This document shows, one piece after another, positions 41,881 to 51,324 of a DNA stretch of 64,000 nt; within the stretch, counting starts at the first letter, position 1; each line of letters starts with the position of its first letter. The stretch is from JAUIAI01 sp041396585 (GTDB lineage Bacteria > Pseudomonadota > Gammaproteobacteria > Burkholderiales > Burkholderiaceae_E), in NCBI GenBank assembly GCA_041396585.1, contig JAWKYG010000006.1, forward strand, positions 186,001-250,000, written 5' to 3'. The notes under the pieces were generated by a model. The model ran no database searches. It was not told the origin of the DNA and saw only the letters and a list, made by a program, of their open reading frames with translations. Position numbers and translations under genes: made by a program.

Positions 41881-42860
41881 TCGGGCCTCGGTTCACGCGC
41901 CATCAGATCGGCCACCGCCCGCGCGGCGGAAAGCTCCCCGGCGAGGATCGCGGCAACGGTTTCGACGATGGGCAATTCGACATGCCGTCGCGCCGCCTCG
42001 CGCATCACCGCGCGGGTGCAGCGTACGCCTTCGGCGACATGCCCGAGCGATTCGACGATCTGCGCGAGTGACTGGCCGGCCGCCAGGCGCAGCCCGACCT
42101 GCCGGTTGCGCGACAGATCGCCCGCGCAGGTAAGCACGAGATCACCGGCGCCGGCCAGCCCCATGAAGGTTTCGGCGCGGCCTCCCATGGCCTGCCCGAG
42201 ACGGGACATCTCGGCCAGCCCGCGTGCGATCAGGGCGGCCCGGGCATTGTTGCCCAGTTGCAGACCATCGCAGATCCCGGCGGCGATCGCGACCACATTC
42301 TTGAGCGCGCCCGCGACCTCGACGCCAATGACATCGGCGCTCGGGTAGATGCGCATGGCACCATGATGACAGGCCTCGATCACCCGCTCATTGAGCGCGG
42401 TATCGAGCGAAGCCGACACCAGGGCAGCGGGCAGCCCGGCGGCCACTTCCTGCGCGAAACTCGGGCCGGAAAGGACACCCAGCGGCCAATCGGGGAGCAG
42501 CTCGGCTGCCGTTTCGTGGGCCAGCCGCCCGGTGTCGGCCTCCAGGCCCTTGCAGAGCCAGACCAGCGGCCTCGGCACCGCGCCGGCGGCGGCGATCGCC
42601 ACCAGCGTGGGCCGCAAACCCGAGACCGAGGTGGCCACCACCAGCAGATCGGCACCCGCCAGCGCCGCGGGCAGATCGGCCATGATCTCGATGGTGTCGG
42701 GAAGCGCCGCATCGGGCAGATAGCGCCGATTGCGGCGCTCGCTGGCCAGCAACGCGCACTGGCCGGGATCCCGGACCCAGAGCACCACGCCATGGCGGCG
42801 CGCGATGTGACAGGCAAGCGCCGTCCCCCAGGCACCGGCACCCAGAACGGCGACCCGCAT
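41877..42860 (-). CDS. gpsA: Glycerol-3-phosphate dehydrogenase [NAD(P)+]
   Basis: 327 aa from ATG 42860; the codon before it is GTG and could also serve. An N-terminal NAD(P) fold (VAVLGAGAWGTALACH) and the family motifs WLCKGLE, LGVLSGPSFAQEVAAG, GALKNVVAIAAGI, LGNNARAALIARGLAEM and FMGLAGAGDLVLTC are all present. It makes sn-glycerol-3-phosphate for phospholipids. It lies 126 bp downstream of secB, the same order as in many proteobacteria, and overlaps the LOG gene. Confidence 0.96.
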   Translation of the reverse strand: MRVAVLGAGAWGTALACHIARRHGVVLWVRDPGQCALLASERRNRRYLPDAALPDTIEIMADLPAALAGADLLVVATSVSGLRPTLVAIAAAGAVPRPLVWLCKGLEADTGRLAHETAAELLPDWPLGVLSGPSFAQEVAAGLPAALVSASLDTALNERVIEACHHGAMRIYPSADVIGVEVAGALKNVVAIAAGICDGLQLGNNARAALIARGLAEMSRLGQAMGGRAETFMGLAGAGDLVLTCAGDLSRNRQVGLRLAAGQSLAQIVESLGHVAEGVRCTRAVMREAARRHVELPIVETVAAILAGELSAARAVADLMAREPRPE

Positions 42861-42986
42861 CACGGCCGCCCGGCGCGCGCTGGCGCGCGATAAGGCCCAG
42901 GGAACCCCGGCATATGAACTAGTGACGTGCGTTCGAAGTTCGCATCATTTTGCGGGCGCGAAACGGGGCGAGCGCCAGGCTGCCGA

Positions 42987-43475
42987 TCAGGCCACGCCCG
43001 GCGGCAGGATGATGCCGGGCCCCTTGCCGTTGCCATTGCCCTGCGCCTGCTGCTCCTGCAACTGCTGCTGATAGAGCGCCTCGAAATTGATCTCGGCCAG
43101 GTTCACCGGCGGGAAGCCCGTGCGCTGAACCGCATCGGCGACATTGGCACGCAGATACGGATAGATGATGTTCGGGCAGACCACGTTGAGCAACATCGGC
43201 ATCTGCTCGTTCGGAATGCTGCGAATCTCGAAGATGCCGCCCTGCTTGGCCTCGCAAAGGAACATCACCTTCTCACCCAGCTTGGTGGTGACAGTGACCA
43301 TGACCGTGACATCGAAGACGCCCTCGGCCACCTGCTGCTGCTCGACACCGAGCGAGACATCGACCGAGGGCTGACCGCTCTCGAAGAAGATTTGCGGCGC
43401 ATGCGGAATCTCCAGCGACATATCTTTCAGATACACGCGCTGGATGGCGAAGACGGGATTGGGCTGTTCGGCCAT
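42987..43475 (-). CDS. secB: Protein-export chaperone SecB
   Basis: 162 aa. Typical SecB sequence: FAIQRVYLKDMSLEIPHAP, then FDVTVMVTVTTKLGEK, QGGIFEIRSIP, NVVCPNIIYPYLRANVADA and FPPVNLAEINFEALY. The C-terminus is Gln/Gly-rich (QQQLQEQQAQGNGNGKG). The tetramer holds preproteins unfolded and hands them to SecA. It lies 93 bp after grxC in the rhodanese-grxC-secB-gpsA series. Confidence 0.97.
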   Translation of the reverse strand: MAEQPNPVFAIQRVYLKDMSLEIPHAPQIFFESGQPSVDVSLGVEQQQVAEGVFDVTVMVTVTTKLGEKVMFLCEAKQGGIFEIRSIPNEQMPMLLNVVCPNIIYPYLRANVADAVQRTGFPPVNLAEINFEALYQQQLQEQQAQGNGNGKGPGIILPPGVA

Positions 43476-43568
43476 GAGTTTCCTCGGTGTGACGTGCGCT
43501 TGGGGCGCGGCGTCGGGTATGAGTAACCGGCGCCGCCCGGACGGCGGGCGCCGGGGTTGAATGCGGCC

Positions 43569-43832
43569 TCAGCCGGCAAGCATGGCATCGAGCCGGCCGG
43601 CGCGCTCGAGCGCAACCAGATCATCGCAGCCGCCGACATGCTGCCCGGAGATGAAGATCTGCGGCACCGACGTCCGCCCGGCGCGCTGCACCATCTCGGC
43701 CCGGGCCCCCGGCGTGATATCGATGTCGATCACCTGCAGATTCTGCAACGACTTGGACGCGAGCAACTGCTCGGCCCGACGGCAATACGGGCACCAATCG
43801 GTGCGGTAGATGACCACTTCGGCCGTATTCAT
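43569..43832 (-). CDS. grxC: Glutaredoxin 3
   Basis: 87 aa. A single thioredoxin-fold domain with the redox motif CPYC (VVIYRTDWCPYCRRAEQLL), the cis-Pro segment TSVPQIFI and the GGCDDL glutathione-binding turn. The length is normal for bacterial Grx3. It reduces disulfides with glutathione in the cytoplasm. It stands between the rhodanese and secB genes, a classic grxC-secB pair. Confidence 0.95.
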   Translation of the reverse strand: MNTAEVVIYRTDWCPYCRRAEQLLASKSLQNLQVIDIDITPGARAEMVQRAGRTSVPQIFISGQHVGGCDDLVALERAGRLDAMLAG

Positions 43833-43970
43833 GAGAGCAACTCCGTTGACGCCGGCCTGGCGCCGGCTGCGATGAAGCGTGTCAGTGCGCGCCTGCGCTG
43901 CCGCTGCGGATCACGAGCCGTGCAGGGTTCCGCCAGGGCGGACCGGGCAGGCAGGCGGATTCACGGGCAG

Positions 43971-44378
43971 TCAGGTCTTGATGGTGGGCAACCCGGCCTG
44001 CTGCCAAGCCTGGATCCCGCCGGTCAGGGTGAAAACCTCGTCGCGGCCGCCACGCTTGAGCGCCTGTACCGCACGCAGCGAGTTCACCCCGGAGCGGCAG
44101 TAGAGCAGCACCGGGCGCTGCTGCGGCAGCTCCGTGCTGCGCCGCTGCAGCTGGTCGGTAGGAATGTTGCGCGCACCACGAAGGTGGCCCGCGGCGAACT
44201 CGGCCGCGGCGCGCAGATCGACCACCACCGGATTGCGATCATTGATCAGCCGGGTGGCGGCCAGGGGATCGAGCCCGGCGCCGGCCGCCGCGCGCCCCAT
44301 CAGCATCGGCCAGGCGAGCATGCCGCCCGAGGCGATTGCGATCGCGATCAAAATCCAGTTTTCGGTGACGAAGGCCAC
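43971..44378 (-). CDS. Membrane-anchored rhodanese-domain protein
   Basis: 135 aa from GTG 44378, with RBS GGAG 8 bp upstream. An N-terminal TM helix (WILIAIAIASGGMLAWPML) is followed by one rhodanese domain with VVVDLRAAAEFAAGHLRGA, the active-site loop LLYCRSGVNS (catalytic Cys) and GGIQAWQQAGLP. It probably transfers or carries sulfane sulfur at the membrane. Relatives occupy this spot just before grxC-secB in betaproteobacteria. A perfect -10 lies 24 bp upstream. Confidence 0.9.
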   Translation of the reverse strand: MAFVTENWILIAIAIASGGMLAWPMLMGRAAAGAGLDPLAATRLINDRNPVVVDLRAAAEFAAGHLRGARNIPTDQLQRRSTELPQQRPVLLYCRSGVNSLRAVQALKRGGRDEVFTLTGGIQAWQQAGLPTIKT

Positions 44379-44401
44379 GGCAAATTCTCCTGAAGCCGGG
44401 G

Positions 44402-44407
44402 ATTATA
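44402..44407 (-). promoter_or_regulatory. -10 box TATAAT for the rhodanese-grxC-secB-gpsA series
   Basis: The minus strand reads TATAAT, a full consensus -10, in the 260-bp region divergent from gpmA. No good -35 stands at 16-18 bp. The start would be near 44395, giving a short leader that holds the GGAG of the rhodanese gene. Confidence 0.5.
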
Positions 44408-44638
44408 GAATGTGTTGACCGATGCTCTTTATATGCCCCGGCGGGTTCTGGCCGATGGCGGCGGGCGCAAACAGGGCCGAATGCGGCAATCGTTTGCCTT
44501 CGATCCGTTGCCGTCATGGCCGCCCGCCGAATCCGCCCTGGTCGTGCAACGGGCGTTGGCCGTATCAAGAGAAACCGTCGTTCCTTGCGGCCCGGGCGTC
44601 GCGAGGCTCGCGCCGGCCTCTCTCCGGAAGCCCTATCT

Positions 44639-45388
44639 ATGACGATCAAACTTGTACTGCTGCGCCACGGCGAAAGTCAGTGGAATCTCGAGAACCGCTT
44701 CACCGGCTGGACCGACGTCGATCTCACCGACAAGGGCCGTGGCGAGGCTGCCGAGGCAGGCAGGCTGATGGCCGCCGAAGGCTTCGCCTTCGATCTCGCC
44801 TTCACCTCGGTGCTGACCCGGGCGATCCGCACCCTGCACCTGGCGTTGGACGAGATGAACCGGCTGTGGATCCCGGTGGTCAAGGATTGGCAGCTCAATG
44901 AGCGGCACTATGGCGCGCTGCAGGGCCTGAACAAGGCCGAGACGGCGGCCCGACACGGCGAGGAACAGGTGCTGATCTGGCGCCGGGCGTATGCGATCGC
45001 CCCCGACCCGCTGCCGGCCGGGGATCCGCGCGGCGCCGAGGCCGACCCGCGCTATGCGGGTGTCGACCCGGCGTTGATCCCGCGCACCGAGTGTCTGCAG
45101 GACACCGTGGCCCGGGTCGTGCCATTCTGGGAGAGCAGCATCGCACCGGCGATCCGCACCGGCCGCCAGGTTCTGGTGGCCGCGCACGGCAACTCGCTGC
45201 GCGCACTGGTCAAGCACCTGGACGGTATCGGCGACGACGAGATCGTGTCTCTGAACATCCCGACCGGCCGCCCGCTGATCTATGAACTGGATGAGCAACT
45301 GCGCCCACTGCGCCATTACTATCTAGGCGATGCCGCGGAGATCGAGGCGGCAATGGCGGCGGTTGCCAACCAGGGAAAGGCCCGCTGA
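44639..45388 (+). CDS. gpmA: 2,3-bisphosphoglycerate-dependent phosphoglycerate mutase
   Basis: 249 aa from ATG 44639 (MTIKLVLLRHGESQWNLENR); the frame is open further upstream but without similarity. It contains the phosphohistidine motif LRHGESQWN, NRFTGWTDVDLT, LNERHYGALQGLNK and AAHGNSLRALVKHLDG, all standard for the dPGM family. It interconverts 3- and 2-phosphoglycerate in glycolysis. It is divergent from the rhodanese gene and 205 bp upstream of ctpA. Confidence 0.96.
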   Translation: MTIKLVLLRHGESQWNLENRFTGWTDVDLTDKGRGEAAEAGRLMAAEGFAFDLAFTSVLTRAIRTLHLALDEMNRLWIPVVKDWQLNERHYGALQGLNKAETAARHGEEQVLIWRRAYAIAPDPLPAGDPRGAEADPRYAGVDPALIPRTECLQDTVARVVPFWESSIAPAIRTGRQVLVAAHGNSLRALVKHLDGIGDDEIVSLNIPTGRPLIYELDEQLRPLRHYYLGDAAEIEAAMAAVANQGKAR

Positions 45389-45501
45389 GCCACAGGGTTG
45401 CCGTCCGCGCAGGGCTTGGCGGCGTACTATCCCGGAACACCTGCCGTCGGGCCACCCCACCGACCACTCCAGGTCGGGCACTGCGACCCGGGGAGGCCGG
45501 T

Positions 45502-45507
45502 TATACT
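45502..45507 (+). promoter_or_regulatory. Candidate -10 (TATACT) for ctpA
   Basis: TATACT matches 5 of 6 consensus bases and lies 87 bp before the ctpA ATG. No clear -35 is present at the right distance. Confidence 0.35.
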
Positions 45508-45593
45508 GGCTGCATCCCCAAGACGGTGCCGCGCCGAGCGCGCGTTGCGCACCATTCGATAGACGGACTGAGCGCGCTAGCGCCCCGAACGCC

Positions 45594-46997
45594 ATGAAAA
45601 CGAAAGCATTGCATCTGGGCCTGATCTCGGCCGGCGCGATCGCCGGCGTGCTGGTCAGCGTCGGTATCACCGCACTGGCCCAGAAGGAAACACCGGCCAA
45701 ACTGCCGCTGACCGAGCTGCGTCAGTTCACCGACGTCTTCGGCGCGATCAAGTCCAACTATGTCGAGCCGGTCACCGACGGTCAGCTGATCACCGAGGCG
45801 ATCTCGGGCATGCTGGCCGGCCTCGACCCGCACTCCACCTATTTGGATGCCGAGGCATTCCGCGAGTTGCAGGTAGGCACCCAGGGCCAGTTCGGTGGCC
45901 TGGGCATCGAGGTGGGCACCGAAGACGGCTTCATCAAGGTGGTGTCGCCCATCGAGGACACCCCGGCCGCGCGCGCCGGCATCAAGGCGGGCGATCTGAT
46001 CATCAAGATCGACGAAAAACCCACCAAGGGCATGTCACTGGCCGACGCGGTCAAGCTGATGCGCGGCAAGCCCCAGACCTCGATCATCCTGACCGTATCG
46101 CGCAAGGGCGCCGATGGCCCGCTGGTGATCGAGATCATTCGCGACGTCATCAAGGTGCGCTCGGTGCGCTGGAAGATGATCGAGCCCGGCTATGGCTATG
46201 TGCGCATCACCCAGTTCCAGGAACACACGGTCGCGAATCTGGTGCGCGGGCTCGGTGAACTGACCGAACAAGGCATGGACAAGGGCCTGGTCCTGGATCT
46301 GCGCAATGATCCGGGTGGCCTGTTGCACGGCGCCGTGGGCGTGTCGGCCGCCTTCCTGCCGCCGCGCGTGACCGTGGTCTCGACCAATGGCCGCACCCGC
46401 GATGCCCAGCGCGACTACCTCGCCACATCCGAGGACTACATGCGCGGCAGCCGCCGGGATCTGCTGGCCGAGCTGCCCGAGCGTGTGAAGTCGATCCCGA
46501 TGGTGGTGCTGGTCAATGGCGGATCTGCCTCGGCCTCCGAGATCGTCGCCGGGGCGTTGCAAGACCATGGCCGTGCCAAGGTGCTGGGCACGCAGACCTT
46601 CGGCAAGGGTTCGGTGCAGTCGATCCTGCCGCTGACCAACAACACGGCCATCAAGCTGACCACGGCGCGCTACTACACGCCCAAGGGCCGCTCAATCCAG
46701 GCCAAGGGCATCACGCCGGATCTGATCGTCGAGGAAACCCCCGAGGGCGATGTCAATCAGTTCCGCGTGCGCGAGGTCGACCTCAGCGGCCATCTGAGCA
46801 ACGACAAGGAAAAGGAAGAAGAGATCCGCCGTCCGGCGGCCGCGGCAGCGAACGCCGCCGCCCGCCGCAAGCCGGTGGTCTACGGCTCCGATGATGATTA
46901 TCAGCTCAAGCAGGCGGTCAATCACCTGAAGGGCAAACCGGTGGTGGTGGCCAAGCGCGATGGCGAGAAATCACCGGCCACGACCGATACCCGCTGA
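45594..46997 (+). CDS. ctpA: C-terminal processing protease (S41 family)
   Basis: 467 aa from ATG 45594; an N-terminal helix (LGLISAGAIAGVLVSVGITALA) serves as signal or anchor. Order: tail-binding helices with MLAGLDPHSTYLD, a PDZ domain (about 85-165: GLGIEVGTEDGFIKVV, AGIKAGDLIIKID), and the S41 core with DLRNDPGG, the catalytic Ser in NGGSASASEIVAG and the Lys in GTQTFGKGSVQ. The C-terminus is charged and Ala-rich. It is a periplasmic protease that trims or degrades proteins from their C-terminus. In relatives moeB follows directly; here a second EPS cluster intervenes. Confidence 0.94.
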   Translation: MKTKALHLGLISAGAIAGVLVSVGITALAQKETPAKLPLTELRQFTDVFGAIKSNYVEPVTDGQLITEAISGMLAGLDPHSTYLDAEAFRELQVGTQGQFGGLGIEVGTEDGFIKVVSPIEDTPAARAGIKAGDLIIKIDEKPTKGMSLADAVKLMRGKPQTSIILTVSRKGADGPLVIEIIRDVIKVRSVRWKMIEPGYGYVRITQFQEHTVANLVRGLGELTEQGMDKGLVLDLRNDPGGLLHGAVGVSAAFLPPRVTVVSTNGRTRDAQRDYLATSEDYMRGSRRDLLAELPERVKSIPMVVLVNGGSASASEIVAGALQDHGRAKVLGTQTFGKGSVQSILPLTNNTAIKLTTARYYTPKGRSIQAKGITPDLIVEETPEGDVNQFRVREVDLSGHLSNDKEKEEEIRRPAAAAANAAARRKPVVYGSDDDYQLKQAVNHLKGKPVVVAKRDGEKSPATTDTR

Positions 46998-47015
46998 ACC
47001 TTCCACGCTCCCCGC

Positions 47016-47045
47016 AACGGCGCCGATCGGCGCCGTTTTTTTTTT
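47016..47045 (+). terminator. Strong intrinsic terminator after ctpA
   Basis: AACGGCGCC-GATC-GGCGCCGTT (9-bp stem, 47016-47037) runs directly into ten T residues. It ends the ctpA transcript 19 bp after its stop and separates it from the EPS cluster. Confidence 0.92.
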
Positions 47046-47315
47046 GCGCGCGCCGGCCGCGGACGGTGAGTGCAACGATCGTTCGTTGTGATCCGACCCG
47101 ACCATCCGGCGGCCGGTCTCGACCATAGGCGCACGCAGGTTCACACGGCCAAGGGTCACGCAATGTCAAAAGTCGCCGTCTGTCCGAGCATTCCGCTGAT
47201 TCGTGACCTAAGCACTTTGGCTTGAACTGCCGGCTCCTTACGCTAGCACTCCGAGCGATTGCCCGACGGGACGTAATCAGTCCGAACGGGAGCGGAATGG
47301 CATGGGGCCAACCCG

Positions 47316-48731
47316 ATGCGCTCGCGAGTCATGGTCATGCAGAAATCGATGTCGATGTCGGCGCCGGTGAAGTCCGGCCTGAGCTTCGGCCTGTTCGAGC
47401 AAGTGCGCAGCCTGACCGACCCGGTCATCGCCGCGGTCATGTTGTATGTCGCAACATGGGCCAACGGCACCGTGTTCGGGCCGGCCGAAGCCACACTGGC
47501 CTCGATCACCTTCATCCTGCAGGTGCGGGGCCGCGATGGTCTGGGCGTGACCCGCGACAAGGTGGTCAGCGCGCTCACCTATCGCTGGCTCGGCACGCTG
47601 GCGGTTCTGGGCGTGCTCGGCCTGGCCACCGGCTATATCGATGGCTTCGATCAGCGCACGCTTTGGCTTTGGGGGCTGGTCACGCCGCTGGTGCAGATGA
47701 CCGCCCACTGGCTGGGCCCGTATGTGTACGCGCCGCTGATCCGCGCACACGGCCTGCGCCGCGCGATCGTGGTCGGCAGCACCGAAGTCGGCCACGAGTT
47801 CGCCCGCAAGATCAACAGCGATCCGCTGGGCTATGAACGTGTGGTGGCCTTCTTCGATGATCGCGACACCGGCCGCATTCCCGAAGACCTGCGCGTGCAG
47901 CTTGCCGGCCGGGTGGATGCGGTGGGCGACTTCGTTCGTGCCAACAACATCGAGCAGATCTTCATCGCGCTGCCGATCGCGGCGCAGCCGCGGATCATTC
48001 AGATGATCAATGATCTGCACAACACCACGGCCTCGATCTGGTTCATTGCCGATCTCGCCCGCTTCCAGCCGGTACAGCCCAGCATCTCCACGATCGGCGG
48101 CTATCCGGTGCTGGCGGTCTGCGAAAGCCCCTTCCGCGGCATGCCCGGCACCCTCAAGCGCCTGGTCGATGTGGCCGTCGCGGGCACGGCGCTGATCCTG
48201 GCCGCACCCGTGATGCTGGCCGTGGCCATCGCGATCAAGGCCACCTCGGCCGGGCCGGTGATCTTCAAGCAGCGCCGCTATGGTCTCGATGGCGAGGAGA
48301 TCATGGTCTACAAGTTCCGCAGCATGACCGTCACCGAGGACGGCGCGGGCGAGTATCGGCAGGCAACCCGCAACGACGCGCGCATCACGCCGGTGGGCGC
48401 GTTCATCCGCAAGACCTCGCTGGACGAGCTGCCGCAGCTGATCAATGTTCTGCAGGGCCGCATGAGCGTGGTCGGACCGCGGCCGCACGCGTTGGCCGTC
48501 AATGAGAACTACCGCAGCCAGATCCCCAGCTACATGGTGCGCCACAAGGTGCGCCCGGGCATCACGGGTTGGGCGCAGGTGCATGGCTACCGCGGCGGTG
48601 ACGACCTCGACAGCATGACCAAGCGCATCGAGTTCGATCTCTACTACCTGCGCCACTGGTCGTTGTGGCTCGATCTGCGCATCATGCTGCAGACCGTCCT
48701 CGTGGTACTGCGTGACCCTGCCGCGTACTGA
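47316..48731 (+). CDS. Undecaprenyl-phosphate sugar phosphotransferase (second copy)
   Basis: 471 aa as read from ATG 47316; in-frame ATGs at 47334, 47337, 47352 and 47358 leave the exact start open. It is a full-length homologue of the protein at 1700: N-terminal TM helices, Rossmann-like region (RRAIVVGSTEVGHEFA), then the sugar transferase domain with YKFRSM, RKTSLDELPQ, SVVGPRPH and RPGITGWAQVHG. It starts the EPS repeat unit of region C. A 270-bp gap after the ctpA terminator presumably holds its promoter; only weak hexamers (TTGAAC at 47222) were seen. Confidence 0.92.
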   Translation: MRSRVMVMQKSMSMSAPVKSGLSFGLFEQVRSLTDPVIAAVMLYVATWANGTVFGPAEATLASITFILQVRGRDGLGVTRDKVVSALTYRWLGTLAVLGVLGLATGYIDGFDQRTLWLWGLVTPLVQMTAHWLGPYVYAPLIRAHGLRRAIVVGSTEVGHEFARKINSDPLGYERVVAFFDDRDTGRIPEDLRVQLAGRVDAVGDFVRANNIEQIFIALPIAAQPRIIQMINDLHNTTASIWFIADLARFQPVQPSISTIGGYPVLAVCESPFRGMPGTLKRLVDVAVAGTALILAAPVMLAVAIAIKATSAGPVIFKQRRYGLDGEEIMVYKFRSMTVTEDGAGEYRQATRNDARITPVGAFIRKTSLDELPQLINVLQGRMSVVGPRPHALAVNENYRSQIPSYMVRHKVRPGITGWAQVHGYRGGDDLDSMTKRIEFDLYYLRHWSLWLDLRIMLQTVLVVLRDPAAY

Positions 48732-48755
48732 CCGGGTTCTCGGACGGTGCGAGCC

Positions 48756-50039
48756 ATGACAGCGACACCCGATGCTCAGTCACGGCCGGCCGGTGCCGAC
48801 TGGCTCGGGGCGCTCATCGTCTTCGGCCCGCTCCTGCTGACCACCTTCGGCGCCAAACTCGCGGCGCCGGCCGGCCCACCCGATATCCCGCTTTCCTTCT
48901 ACGGCATCCTCGCGCTGTTCGCGCTCGGGCTGGCCACGCGGCGGCTGGTCGTCGATACCGACCGGCTGCTGGTCTTCAGCCTGATGCTGGCGGTACTCGG
49001 TGCCTTGCAGGTGCTGCGACCCGGACCATGGTCGGCACCCTCGTTGCTGATGATGGCCACACTCTATGCCTGTTACGTGGTGGGCATGCCCGCGGGCGCG
49101 TTCGACCAGCAGCGGGCATTGCGGTTGTTCCTGAACGTGACCAGTGTGATCGCGATCGCCGGGATCCTGCAGTTCTTCGCCCAGTTCGTCATTGGCCCGC
49201 AGCTTGCCTTTCCGGTCGACTATCTGTTGCCGGACAGGCTTCTGGTCGATGGCTACATGAACCTGAATGTGCTCAGCTATGGCTCGAGCACCCACAAGGC
49301 CAACGGCGTGTTTCTGCTCGAGGCTTCGTTCTTCAGCCAGCTACTGGCCATGGCCGTGCTGGCCGAACTGGTCAGCCACAACCGGCTGCACCGACTCGCG
49401 ATCTACGCCATGGGCATGATGGTCGCGTACTCGGGCACCGGCATCCTGATCCTGCTGGCCACCTTGCCGGTGCTGGCCCTCACCCAGCGCCGCGGCGACA
49501 TGGTCTTGCTGGGTGTGATCGGCCTGCTGACCGCGATCGTGCTCTATGAACCGCTCAATCTCGAGTTGTTCGTCAAACGGGCCACCGAGTTCAAGTCCAC
49601 GCAGTCCAGCGGCTTCGAACGCTTCGTGGGCGCCGCATACTTCTTCGATCAGTTTCTCTGGACCGACACCGCGCGTTCATTGTTCGGTGTCGGCGCGGGG
49701 ATGATGAAGGCCTTCGAGGGCCGCGCGCATCTGCCGGTGCATGAGTCCGCGCTCACCAAGATCATCTTCGAGTACGGGCTGATCGGCGCCTTGTTGAACA
49801 TCGGCTTTCTGTTCTTCTGCCTGGCGCGCACCCACGCCCCGCCGGTGCTGAAGCTGGGCGTGGCCGTGATGTTCTTCATGGCCGGCATCTATACACCGTC
49901 TTCGCACGGGATCGCGCTCAGCCTGATGTTCTGGCCCAGCCCCGGTGGCGAGCCGCTCAGGCTGCGCCGCCCCTTGCCCGAACTCATGATGCGACTCGGC
50001 CTGCATCCGAAGCGCAAGCTTGGCGGCCATCCGCAATGA
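48756..50039 (+). CDS. Wzy-like EPS polymerase (polytopic membrane protein)
   Basis: 427 aa from ATG 48756; a GTG 9 bp upstream is possible. About ten hydrophobic helices, with a large loop containing THKANGVFLLEASFFSQL and, later, LFGVGAGMMKAFEGRAHLPV followed by HESALTKIIFEYGLIGALLN, which resembles the H-x-(n)-E-x-G-x-x-G pattern of Wzy/WaaL proteins. It likely joins repeat units in the periplasm. It lies between the phosphotransferase and a GT2 gene, which it overlaps by 4 bp (ATGA). The family call rests on topology, motif and context. Confidence 0.75.
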   Translation: MTATPDAQSRPAGADWLGALIVFGPLLLTTFGAKLAAPAGPPDIPLSFYGILALFALGLATRRLVVDTDRLLVFSLMLAVLGALQVLRPGPWSAPSLLMMATLYACYVVGMPAGAFDQQRALRLFLNVTSVIAIAGILQFFAQFVIGPQLAFPVDYLLPDRLLVDGYMNLNVLSYGSSTHKANGVFLLEASFFSQLLAMAVLAELVSHNRLHRLAIYAMGMMVAYSGTGILILLATLPVLALTQRRGDMVLLGVIGLLTAIVLYEPLNLELFVKRATEFKSTQSSGFERFVGAAYFFDQFLWTDTARSLFGVGAGMMKAFEGRAHLPVHESALTKIIFEYGLIGALLNIGFLFFCLARTHAPPVLKLGVAVMFFMAGIYTPSSHGIALSLMFWPSPGGEPLRLRRPLPELMMRLGLHPKRKLGGHPQ

Positions 50040-51232
50040 CCTCGATCACGCTCGTCCTCACTGTTCTGGCGATCCTCGCCCTGCTCGCCGCACTGCATCC
50101 ATTCACGAGCTACCCGCTGTCACTGCTGGTGCTGCGCGCTCTGCGTGCCGGCGCGCCGCAGGCAGCGCCCGGCCCGCGGGCAGACAACATCGCGCCATCA
50201 CCCGAGCATCCACGCATCGCGATCTGCCTGTGTGTACACAACGAAGCAGCGGTCATCGGCAGGCGGCTCGCCAATCTGCTCGCCGTCACCGAGGGCCGCA
50301 ACGACACCGAGGTCCTGGTCTACAGCGACGGCAGCACCGATGACACGGTGGCCATCCTGCAAGGCTTCGGGCCGCGCATCACGCTGCACGCCAACCCCGA
50401 GCGCCATGGCAAGACTTTCGGCATGAACCAGCTGGTGGCCCAGACCCGTGCCGATCTGCTGGTGTTCACCGACGCGGCGGTCATGATGGGCGACGGCGCA
50501 CTGGAGGCGATGCTGGAGCGGTTTCGCGACCCGGCCGTGGGCTGCGTATGCGCCCGCATCGTCGCAGTACCGCCCGACGCCGACGGCGCGCCCAGCGAGA
50601 CCGCGCAGACCTCGGTGCGTTACTGGGCCTTCGACGCCTGGGTGCGACGGCTCGAATCCGAGGTGGCCTCGGTGATGGGCGCGCACGGGCCCTTGTTCGC
50701 GATCCGCCGGGCGCTTCATGTGCCGCCACCGGCGGATCTGCTCGATGACTTCATGGTCTCGATGAGTGTGCTCACCAATGGCCACCGCGTGGTCCAGGCC
50801 GACGACTTCGTCGGCTTCAAGGCGGTGGCCCCGAAGGGATCGGACGAATTCGCACGCAAGGCGCGCATCGCCTGCCAGTCCTTCAACGCCCATCGTCACA
50901 TCGCGCCGGCGCGCCGCGGCCAGTCATTGCTGATCCGCTACCTCTATGCCTCGCACAAGACCCTCAAATGGCTGTGCATCTATTGGCTGGCGCTCGCAGC
51001 GCTCGCTGCCAGTGCCGCGGGCATCAGCGCCGGCTTGTCGCTCTGGGTACTGGGCGCCTGGACGATCACGGTGCTCGCGATCACGCTCGGCTGGCTGCGC
51101 GTGCGTCCGTTCTCATTCGGCTTTGCCGCACTGTCCGCCCTCGTGGGCACGGGCCTGGGGGTATGGCAATCCCTGCGCGGCCAGCGCTATCAGACCTGGG
51201 CATCTCCGCAATCGGCACGGCACACCGGATGA
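50036..51232 (+). CDS. Membrane-bound glycosyltransferase family 2
   Basis: 398 aa. An N-terminal TM helix (LVLTVLAILALLAAL) precedes the GT-A domain: IAICLCVHNEAAVIGRRL, VLVYSDGSTDDT, FTDAAVMM (metal-binding region) and DDFMVSMSVLTNGHRVV (acid/base region). Two or three C-terminal TM helices follow (LKWLCIYWLALAALAAS onward). The layout resembles processive or membrane-tethered GT2 enzymes of EPS clusters, but no Q-x-x-R-W motif is visible, so it is probably non-processive. ATGA overlap with the Wzy-like gene. Confidence 0.82.
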   Translation: MTSITLVLTVLAILALLAALHPFTSYPLSLLVLRALRAGAPQAAPGPRADNIAPSPEHPRIAICLCVHNEAAVIGRRLANLLAVTEGRNDTEVLVYSDGSTDDTVAILQGFGPRITLHANPERHGKTFGMNQLVAQTRADLLVFTDAAVMMGDGALEAMLERFRDPAVGCVCARIVAVPPDADGAPSETAQTSVRYWAFDAWVRRLESEVASVMGAHGPLFAIRRALHVPPPADLLDDFMVSMSVLTNGHRVVQADDFVGFKAVAPKGSDEFARKARIACQSFNAHRHIAPARRGQSLLIRYLYASHKTLKWLCIYWLALAALAASAAGISAGLSLWVLGAWTITVLAITLGWLRVRPFSFGFAALSALVGTGLGVWQSLRGQRYQTWASPQSARHTG

Positions 51233-51324
51233 ATGGTCAACAAAATCCGCGCCGCTGAGAGTACTGTCAACAGGGGTTGATCGCCCCTGAAAACCCACAA
51301 GAAAACCCCCTCCCCGGAGCTCGT